DNA of 64,000 nucleotides from Charina bottae (lineage: Eukaryota; Chordata; Lepidosauria; Squamata; Charinaidae): assembly GCA_023362775.1 (NCBI GenBank), contig JALMGJ010000003.1, positions 79,835,355 to 79,899,354 of the forward strand, written 5' to 3'. The notes beneath the pieces are model-generated. The model had not been told where the DNA came from, searched no databases, and saw nothing but the letters and a program-made list of their open reading frames with translations. Positions 55,067 to 64,000 of the stretch are shown here, piece by piece. How positions within the stretch are numbered: position 1 is the stretch's first letter; each line of letters opens with the position of its first letter. A program made the translations under genes and the position numbers.

Positions 55067-55142
55067 ACACAATGTTTTTTATGCTAAGCACTTCTACTGC
55101 AGCACTGGCCAAAGTAATTTGAGGCTACCCATGATGCTTCAC
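55067..55142. repeat. Unnamed segment shared with 39889-39956
   Basis: acacaatgttttttatgcta, then actgcagcactggccaaagt and gaggctacccatgatgcttc. It holds a 10-12 base insertion relative to the other copy. Confidence 0.7.
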
Positions 55143-55362
55143 TGAGGTGAAGTGAGTGATCTCTTTACTTCAGCCAGAGAATTCCATGAGTCAAATTGTT
55201 TGTGTTTTTAAGTAAATCTGTGTCACTTTGCACAGGTCGCCATGTACACTGTTCTGTGGTGCATGAAAAACAAAATGTGACTGAAACAAGTATCTCTATA
55301 GACTCTTTCTGTCAAATCCCCATGGATCAGATCATCAAGACCCTATAGTCAACAATCTTCCC

Positions 55363-55437
55363 TCCCTCCCTCCCTCCCTCCCTCCCTTCCTTCCTTCCTT
55401 CCTTCCTTCCTTCCTTCCTTCCTTCCTTCCTTCCTTT
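55363..55437. repeat. (CCCT)n(CCTT)n microsatellite
   Basis: About six ccct units passing into about twelve cctt units. Confidence 0.97.
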
Positions 55438-55457
55438 CAAGGTGGTTTATATAAGTT

Positions 55458-55781
55458 AGTAGGTAAAGGTAAAGGTTTTCCCCTGCAAAGTTGTGTCTGA
55501 CTCTAGGGGGCAGTGGTCATCTCCGTTTCTTAGCTGAAGAGCCAGCGCTGTCTGAAGACGCTTCCACGGTCATGTGGCCGGCATGATGCACGCGGAACGC
55601 TGTTACAATCCCACAGAAGTGGTACCTATTTATCTACTTGCATTTGCATGCTTTCGAATTGCTAGGTTGGCAAGAGCTGGGGCGAGTGCAGGAGCTCATT
55701 CCGTCACACGGCGCTTGGGTCTCGAACTGCCGACCTTCCGATTGACAAGCCTGGCATCTTAACCACTGAGCCATTGTGCCC
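55458..55781 (-). mobile_element. tRNA-derived SINE with BovB-like tail, full length
   Basis: Flanked by ttatataagtta (about 55446-55457 and 55782-55793). On the minus strand it starts ggggcacaatggctcagtgg (A box) with box B ttcgagacccaag (diverged), the shared middle and the ccttta tail. Antisense to the numbering. Confidence 0.9.
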
Positions 55782-55793
55782 CTTATATAAGTT

Positions 55794-58700
55794 ATTCTTC
55801 CAATATTCCCCCATAACAACCCCATCAGATAGGTTGAGCTGACATAGACTGGCTAGTCCAAAGTCATCAGTGAGCTTCCATGGCTGAAAATGGACTTGAC
55901 CCAAATCTCTCCAATTCTAGCACAATACCTTAACTACTAGACCACAGTGGTTTTATCCTACTTCAATGAGAGCTCTCAGGACTTTCTTCTACCCTTTCCT
56001 GGCTTAACACCATGGGGCTGCCATTATCAGAAGGCAGAAACCTATATCTGCTGTAACAACAACATTGTCTATCCTTGCAATTATTAAGTAATTTGTTATT
56101 TGTGACTGTTATTTGTGACAGATGATTTTTAGATATAATAATTCTATACAAATTGCTTGCAGATTTTTGTAGTAGCCCTTGATATTAATGCATTTTAACA
56201 AATATGTTGTTATCAGTGTCAAAGTCACTTGATCTGAACTGGAAATAGTGATCTCTCTCTTTTTAATCACTATTCTAGCTTGAATTCATGGTGAATGGGG
56301 AAAAAGAATTGTGCAAAGAATGGAGAAATCCAAAATAGTATCTGGAACTACAGCACATGCAAGATGCTCTTTGCTGCCTTAAAGCTTCATATGCATAAGA
56401 AAATATACACTTGGCATTGATAATATTCAATTAATCCTAGCTCAGTTTATTAAACTGAGTTAAACAGATCTATTTTGCCCTTCAGGGGCAATTTTCAACC
56501 TTATTTGTCACTATCAGGAACTGGTTAAACTAGAACAGAATGAGAGGAATGGGCAACCTGTAATCCAAGGCTGCATGTTGTTTCCAAGTTCCTATTTTGC
56601 AACCTCCAGAACATCCTTTTGATAATTATTGTTGAAAATTGGTGGCAGAGTTTCTGTAAGACAGTGTGAGATGGCTCTTAATTTGCTTGCCCAACTTATT
56701 CTAGATTAAAGTGCTTATTGAAAATGTTTTGCCTGAGGGCTGCTAAGAAATACGTACTACCAAGCTCTCTCGTGCTGTTCCTGTAGCCATTCTGTTGACT
56801 ATATTCAACACTCAGCATGCTTCATGTCTGCATGTATGTTGAGCCAGCTCCCTATCTAAGTCTCACAAATGACTTGTTGTAAAAGACAGCACTCCCATTG
56901 TTTCCAAGTTCAGTCCCATGGCCTCAACTGAAGCTTTGGGTTGCTTTGATCATATTCCCTGTGAAAAGCCTTTAAAGAAAATCAAACAGGCATTTATTCA
57001 GGTTTCCATTTTTGCTTTTCACTTTTTCTTGGTCAGTGGATTAGTCAAGATTGATTTTTCTACATGACTGAGGGAGGCAGAAGGTTAAAAGATAAAAGGA
57101 TGGATTCCTTTTAAAATGTAATTTAGCATTTTCTGGTATTAGTCCAAATATCAACACAAAATCACTTCAATTTTCCCAAAGCACCTGGGACCCACTTTGC
57201 AACTGCTGGGAGGTAGAAAACACCTTCCTCTATAAAATCAAATCGATGTGTGCTTTGTGTGTATGCATGTGTGTGACTTAATGCTTTCATTATACAATGT
57301 ATTTATGTCCTTCAGATAGCTAAAGTAAAAAATAAGTTTATTCTTTATTGAGTATAAGAGCTAATTTGGCCTCAGAAACTGAAACAAAATATATAGAGAA
57401 GCAATGCATATCCAAATTAATGCTGTGCCAGAATCTGATTTATAATTTCTCAAACTTTTCCTTCTTCTGTGAAAGAGGTTTTGGTTTTTCTTTGGTATTC
57501 TCAGCATGCTTGGCAATTTCTTTTGAATTTCTCTTGGTGGTGTTCTGAGGTTATTTTATTGCTGGAAACAGTAGAAGGTGCTACTGCTACTGCTATGCAT
57601 CTTTCCATCACTTTGCAGACTTCTTGGCTACCCAGACTTCCAATCCAAAAAAGCTCCGTATGAAAAATTCTTTCTTGAAGTGTGAGAAGCTAGAGAAAGT
57701 GGAGATGGCTATTGGTCATACAGTAAAAAAATAAGATATTCGCACATCTCCTTGGCCATCTTGTAACTAGATGAATACAACACCATACTCTACCTGTAAG
57801 AATTTCATTAAAATATCATTTTTCTTTCCAATTAACTTTAAAGCAAATTCTCTTTCAGCAGACTTAATAAGGACTGTACAACTTGTTGATTGTACAAACA
57901 ATGCATGGACAATTACCTGTTCAAAGACATGCATTCATGGATGTCTTAAGAGCCTTAATTAGGATCTCTTCTTATGAAGAGAAGTTCCAAGTCTATGTGC
58001 CATTACGAGTGTTTCATCCCTTCTGACTCATCTCAGACACTACACAGGGAGGCTGGCAAAGGTACACCAGTAGAGGCAAAAGGGAATGTGCACAATCCCA
58101 CCCCAACCTGCCCATGTGATCTTTAAACCTTTAAAAAAATGATCTCAGTTATGCTTTTTCCCAGAACTGAATCTGTTTTGGTGAGATCATTCTAAAACAG
58201 TGATATAGCCTGTCAAGTGGGAAAGGAAAGAAATGTGACTTGTCACATGAGAAAGTTGTTGCAAAAGGTTGCCCTGCAATTATGCAGCTTGCCTATTATT
58301 TACTTGCAAAATTATAAACCTTATTTCCTGGGCTTATTAATACAAATCAAATACCAGAAACCTACCATACCTCTCAATATAAATATGGGTCATAAATTCA
58401 ATCTTAACGGCATTCATTGGAAGCAAGGACCATTGAAATGTATGGAATTTATAGCCAAGCAAGACAAGATGCAGAGCATTCTTGGACTTTGTTTGTTACG
58501 GTGAAGCGTTTCTTCCAGTCATTCCTGATTTATGTTCTGTTTCTGCTGTATCTTGCTTCAGAACTTCCTCCAGCTAGCAAACTGTCTGGCATTCACTAGA
58601 GGTGAAGTTTTTATGATGAAATATTTACAACTAACTACAGTAGATCATAGTCATTTGAAAATATGCATAGTAACTAATGATCTATGCAAGTGGTGATACA

Positions 58701-61700
58701 AATGGAGGGGGCATCCATATTTTGACCTTCCCTGAGGCAGATTTAAATATGACATATGCAACCAAAGTCAATATACAGCCCAAAGATTTCTAGAGGTCTA
58801 CAGCAATCAATAACACTCAGTGTATTTTGATATTACGGCAGGCATTTTGATTTGCAAGATACCAAACTGGACCTGTTTAGTTGACTTGTGACCAGAGGAG
58901 CACTTAAGGAACATTTTTGAAATCCACTTGGGAACAGGCAGTGGGCATAGTACAGTCTTCTTCCCCCAAGTGCCTTTTGTCTTCAAGAGAGCCAGCCAGT
59001 GCAGAAAAATGATAACTTCTGTGCATAATACATTCAAATGAAGCCAGCACAGTCGAGCTTGTTTACATCTTACGCTCAAAAGAATAAAAGCATGTTAGAA
59101 CTAAATGGAGGCTGATTGTTCTTGTGCCATTTTGGAAGAATAATTGAGGAGACAGAATGGGGACTTTGCTACTGTTATTCCATCCTCCTAATGAAGAGGC
59201 TTTTTCTCCTTTTTGGCAGGGGTACAAAAAGTCACCTTCGTTAAACTCAGTCATTTTTACTTAAAGATTAATGGTCTTGCCCAAATGCTAATACATTTGA
59301 AAGAAAGAGAGAGAGAAGGAGAGATCCCAGATTTTTGGTGCACCATGATCTTGGCATTATTATCACTCATAGTGCCTAATGCCAATATTTTAGCAATAAT
59401 GCAAACTCCTACCTGCACGCCTTATCACATTGTTGATAGGAATAACAGGTAATTTTGTGCCAACAAATATATCTAACATGATGTAATTGTATGAAGGGGA
59501 CAATGGAACAATAATATTAAGGCTCCTAATTGGCTACATATTACACTGGCTTTGATGCACAACGAGCCCCTCTCTTCCCCAGTCTAATTGTGTAATGACA
59601 TTTCTGTGTAATAGACTTGTGACATTATAAATGACACTTATGTCAGGATTGCCAGGCTGTGACAACTCTTCTGACAGCCCTGGCAAGAAATTAATCACTT
59701 CTGAGGTTTGAAAGTTGCTCATTTATTGCTGCCAAATAAGATATTGCCTGGAAAATGAAAATGTTCCAGCTCCCACTGTTCTCTTCTCCCTAAGGAAAAG
59801 TGAGTAACCATTTGTTGCAGAAGGAAACCACTGGGGGGGGGGCAGTCTTTAGAATGGATGGCAGTCTCTGGTGTGGTCAGTGAGTCAAAAAACTAAGGTT
59901 AGTCTCATTTGAACCCTCCGCCCCGGAGATAGCATTCAAATGCCTTCTGGGATGGAAAATGGGGGGTCAGATGTATATTGAGGATGTCTGTTACAATGAG
60001 AGATAAACAGAGTAAATGCATGGGGAAAAAATTGACCATTGCCAAACTAAGAATAAATTCATTCTAAAAATAGATGGAATAAATGGGAGAATTAAGTTAT
60101 GGCCATATGGATTATTTAAAGCTATATCCTTTAACATGGGAAAGCCTTCCCATTGTTAAGCTCCTTTCATGTATGCATGGCTCAAATTTATTCCCAAGGA
60201 TTCCCAACTTGCCAGAGCAGACTGACAGAGCACCATTAAATATAAGGAGTATTGTTATTGCATTTATGAAAAGATTCCTCTGAATTTGGATTATTTTCTA
60301 GTGGCTTTTAGCTGTTCCCTGAAAGATTTTTTTTAATTCCATGAATATTGGAGTTATTCTGTGTCTGTCTGTCTGTCTGTCTGTCTGCCTCTCTCTCTCT
60401 CTCTCTTTATACACACACATACACATATACAGTACATATACTTTCCATCTGATCCCTGGCAATTTTATGGAGAAACACCTGTCATCTTAATCCACCTCTG
60501 AAAATACCTTGTAGCACTTCCAAGGACATTCCACTATTTCTTTGATCCCATCCAGTCACTCATTCATTGTCTTCCTGCTCTTCTATTTCCTTGAACTTTG
60601 CCATTGGCAGCTGTTCTCCAGGATTTCTAACAGGATTTATTTTAATCTCACTAACCTGGAATCTTTTACTGTATATGTCCTTGTTTTTGTCAACATGGAG
60701 CTCTAACAGAAATGTGTCCTAAGAATATTCAGGGACAGCTTTTCTAGCCTAGAGAAATAATTGTGCAGCTCATTGTCCAGTTTCCTTACATGCTGTTAAA
60801 TGCTGATGGCCTCTTTACTTTCAACACTGGATTCTTGATCAATTCTATTTCACCATCACCCCATGCCCCACTAATTACTGGATGTCACAATCTTTAGAAT
60901 ACAACTGGAAAGAGAAGTAATTCTTTCTTTCATGCATAGAAAAATGTGGCTAAGATTGTTTTAATTTAAAGATGGACAAGATATTTATTAACATCTTTTT
61001 TAAAAAGAAAAAAAGGTTCTAGAAAGGAACTATAAATTTGTTTTCTTGCTCTGGTATCATTCAGACACTAGTTTTCACTAGAAAATGCTCATATTGTTTC
61101 TGTTCAATAAGTTGTAATTATGGATGTACTTTTGTAGAGATTTCTACTGTGATTGGCACATCTATTCCTTGGTCATTCTATTGTCTGTTAGCTACCCACA
61201 GTTGAGTGGGAAGTCATATCAATTTAAATAATAAACAAACTTTTACAGCTTCCTGGCTACTACTGGAAAGCTATGATATCCTCTTCCTGCTTCTGATTGA
61301 CCCTTTCTTATATGACACATTCCAGTAGAACATCAGTTGCTATGCTTTTGTATAACCTCCAGGTGTTGTGAAGTAATTTGAATTGCTTGATTTTTCCTTT
61401 CACTCTTTTTTCTTTAGTCCTCTCATTTTGTAGAAGCCCCTTTGTTAAGTACCGTGGACCTTGTTGGCAGTCTTCAACTTGTACATATGCTGCAAGTACT
61501 AATATTATGGCCACTATTTCATATTGGTTTCACAATACTTATCTCTTATATTAGATTATGGTCCCCGTTTGGGATTAAATATACAATTACCTCCCTTCTG
61601 GTTAGTTCCAAGTTTAAGGTTTATGATGTCTGGAATGTGATTTCTTTGTCATACTTGAGCATGAATAAATCCAGTCTATGTGAGCATGGGTGTCCACAGG

Positions 61701-62350
61701 GAGGGTCAAGAGGAGATAAATGATAATATGTGTGGTGACATAACTACACAAATGCCATGACTCCTGACACAAGTACATAATTGTATTAGCATTGGTATGA
61801 TTGCAACGTCACAAGAGTATTATCACTTTGGCAGCTTTGTAGTTTGCTGTGAAGACCATCGTATGAGAGGTTAATTGACCCCTCTCCTCCATTATTCCAA
61901 CAATTCCTCTTTTGCAGGCTTCATTATCTCAAAATATCATTATCTCAAATCATCCTCAGGATTTTGATCATTTGTGCAGAGTTTGGGAATTTTTAGCCAT
62001 AGTAGCTAGAAATGGTTCCATCCAAGAGCATAGTTGACACTCATGCTGCTGAAAGCTTCATAATCTCTATAGTTAACTGGGGTTGTCATGTGGGCTTTTG
62101 CAAACCATCCACCTTTAAGGAGTGTCAATGGGAACTCTCATTGGCTATTGTGAGTCCCAGGCACTGGTTGGTCAGCCCTGCCAAACTACCTAGAATTAAC
62201 CGAGTGATGGAGGCATGGGATAATGAGAAGTGGCTCAAGAATTTAGAATGGCAATAAATTTCCTATTTGCTATTATTCCTGCCCTCTGCCCCTTCTTTTA
62301 CTAAGAGTTAAACTGTAATGGCAGCTGCTATGTGTAGATGATTAAAAGAT
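55794..62350. other. Long stretch without recognised genes or repeats
   Basis: 6.5 kb with only small simple repeats: (TCTG)n(TC)n(AC)n at about 60361-60420 and a G run at 59834. Frames of 60-95 residues occur on both strands and none shows a domain, signal peptide or exon-like boundaries I can defend. It could hold conserved non-coding or intronic sequence, but nothing in the bases alone proves it. Confidence 0.5.
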
Positions 62351-62355
62351 ACTAT

Positions 62356-62402
62356 CTCCTTTATTTATTTATTTTATCAAATTTATATAGCCGCCCATCT
62401 CG
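62356..62402 (-). mobile_element. L2-type LINE 3' tail fragment
   Basis: tttatttatttattttatca, then tttatatagccgcccatctc, is the reverse complement of the family's hairpin and tail (compare 41850-41915). Only about 45 bases survive. Confidence 0.65.
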
Positions 62403-62539
62403 CTTGCATGTGAATATAATTTTAGCTAACTTAAATTGTGAATTGGACATTACAAATGAATCCCTGCTCCTGACATGGGATCTCTGGGGATAGGTGCGGC
62501 ATGTGATGCAAACAAAACCATGAGAGCAGGACCAGACAA

Positions 62540-63200
62540 AACATCTTATGAAGATGGTATGAAATCCTATCTCTTTCTCTCCTAGGGATGAAAAGACCTT
62601 TACACTTCTTGATACTTTACTGCGTTTGAGAAATGAAGGTCTTGTTATAAATTACCAGAAGATCAAGGTTATGCGGAGCTCTCAACTTTTTCAGCACTGA
62701 TGCTAAATGGCAATAAGATTAAACAGATCACAGTTTTAAAATACCTGCATGTCATTTTTAAGCAATGATTACCTGGAGTGCACAAATTAATTTGATCAAG
62801 GAAAGCATACAAAGGCATACAGCAGGTATTCTTCTTTTCCTCAGGATTGGTTGGCAATTATATTCCAGCAGCCTTAAAAGAATTCAGCACCAGGATCACA
62901 ATCCAACTGATACATAGTTCACAAATTTGTCTGTGTAAAGTTTTTGCTCCCCTGGAAATCACGCGCTACAAAATGTTAAAGAAATCTGCACAATGTCTTG
63001 CTGTGCATTGAATATGACACTGTGTTTAGAGACAGAATGGTTTCAATCAAGGCCCTCACATTGATCTGCCATTTCAATTATTGGTACTTTTTTTTCCTCT
63101 TCAAGTTTGCAAAGTATATTTCCAACTCTTTGATGCAAATCCTTCTATTGTTGTGGCTTCTCAGGCCAATTTTTAATCTCTTTGGGGAAAGTCAGTACTA
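62540..63200 (+). mobile_element. Decayed LINE reverse transcriptase, clade undetermined
   Basis: Joined across frameshifts, the plus strand reads SPRDEKTFTLLDTLLRLRNEGLVINYQKIKVM, then NGNKIKQITVLKYLHVIF and NYIPAALKEFSTRITIQLIH. This order (post-YADD helix, NYxKxKVM, NGxxIxQVxxxKYLGVxF) is typical of non-LTR reverse transcriptases common in reptile genomes. It does not match the L1, L2 or BovB copies here, so it may be another clade. Several stops, very old. Confidence 0.5.
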
Positions 63201-64000
63201 AAGGGGGTTTAAACAATAGGTGATGGCTATGGAATAACAAAGAGTTTTGCACTTCATATCTGCCTTTAGGTTTGTTAAGTAAAAAAAAAGAGATGAACTC
63301 CAGCTACAAGACTAGCACTGATTAGCTTCCAAGTCAACCAATGCCAGCTAGATGCATTATACAAAAGAAAAAGTTAGATCCTTTACCACCTCAGTGACTG
63401 TTACGTTAAGTATATGTTCAACCTGTCTAAAGGGAATAATTACTTGTACTACCTAAGAGTTATTAGAGGTAGCCCTAGTTGATAATGTTAGTGTTTGATA
63501 ATGTTATTGTTTCTAATTGTGTGCTGTGTGTGTGTGTATGTGTATGTGCATGTGCATGTTGTATGGGTGTGTGATTTTTCTACAACTGAAGTGAACTAAA
63601 TCTGCGTTAATTTAGGCATGAGGCTGGGGATGGTTGAGTTTACTTTTTGGAACTAGCAACTTAGCAATAAATGCAGAAGACCATGTCTGTCTTCTACCTT
63701 CTATCCAAGAATACAGAAATTAGGGGAAGAACAATACATGTAGTGCAAACAAATGGGCTGAAAAATGATAGATTTAAAACTTCAGAAACCATTGCAAATG
63801 CAGATGGGACAGACAAATAGGAACAGACTGGGAGGAGGAACCTGGTAGTACATTGGCAGCCATATAAAAGGCTTAGAAGACTACTTATGTCAAAACCAAT
63901 TTAAGTTGGCAGTGAGATCCTGCTACCAAAAAATATAGCAAAGCAATTCAAGAATAAATCAGCAACATTATATTTGCCACACAAACTGCTCTAATATCTC
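63201..64000. other. No gene recognised; (TG)n patch
   Basis: A tgtgtg/tatgtg run at about 63521-63570. The remainder is unassigned. Confidence 0.5.

Noticed and set aside
61442..61723. 93-residue hydrophobic frame resembling a membrane protein
   Set aside because: AT-rich codons produce hydrophobic runs by chance. No signal, homology or exon boundary could be recognised.

Overview
This is AT-rich, repeat-dense vertebrate nuclear DNA, almost certainly from a squamate reptile (lizard or snake). The case rests on the repeats: RTE-BovB LINEs, tRNA-derived SINEs with a BovB-like 3' tail, L2/CR1-type LINEs whose 3' hairpin runs into A/T-rich microsatellites, an L1 clade of non-mammalian type, a Dong/R4-type LINE, two families of Penelope-like elements (PLEs), GC-rich hAT-like MITEs and many microsatellites. 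I found no host protein-coding gene, intact tRNA or rRNA gene, CRISPR array, operon or bacterial-type signal. The longer open frames are decaying retrotransposon ORFs or translated simple repeats.

Layout. 1-1600: a folded-back PLE whose left arm carries an LTR-like and a hAT-like insertion. 3.7-6.4 kb: two complete tRNA SINEs in opposite orientation. 6.9-7.8 kb: Dong/R4 LINE 3' part. 8.1-10.1 kb: old antisense RTE hit by a 75-bp PLE insertion. 11.4-13.6 kb and 18.3-20 kb: two L2-type LINEs. 15.5-16.8 kb: short L1-like element with a 22-bp target duplication. 22.3 kb: SINE. 23.6-25.2 kb: complete PLE insertion with inverted arms. 25.4-27.7 kb: antisense L1 interrupted by a SINE. 28.7-29.3 kb: third PLE. 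31.2-33.4 kb: deleted BovB containing a SINE, then an L2 3' end. 33.8 and 37.8 kb: a second SINE family. 38.8 kb: a hairpin made only of PLE termini. 39.5-41.2 kb: BovB pieces. 41.3-43.5 kb: hAT-like element split by an antisense L2. 44.4-44.8 kb: inverted LTR pair. 47.9 kb: second GC-rich MITE. 51.5-54.4 kb: PLE split by an antisense BovB that is itself split by a SINE. 54.5-55.8 kb: old RTE and a SINE. 55.8-62.3 kb: no recognised repeat apart from simple repeats. 62.5-63.2 kb: decayed LINE.

The elements interact as autonomous machinery and parasites. The BovB lineage is the likely source of enzymes for the SINEs sharing its tail. PLEs form their own foldback derivatives. The most informative observations are insertion footprints: clean target duplications, an empty site preserved inside the same palindrome, duplicated or inverted pieces of target beside SINEs, and two BovB copies with the same internal deletion. 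Coordinates come from reading by eye, so boundaries without a target duplication may be off by tens of bases. Family names come from recognised motifs and memory, not from a search.
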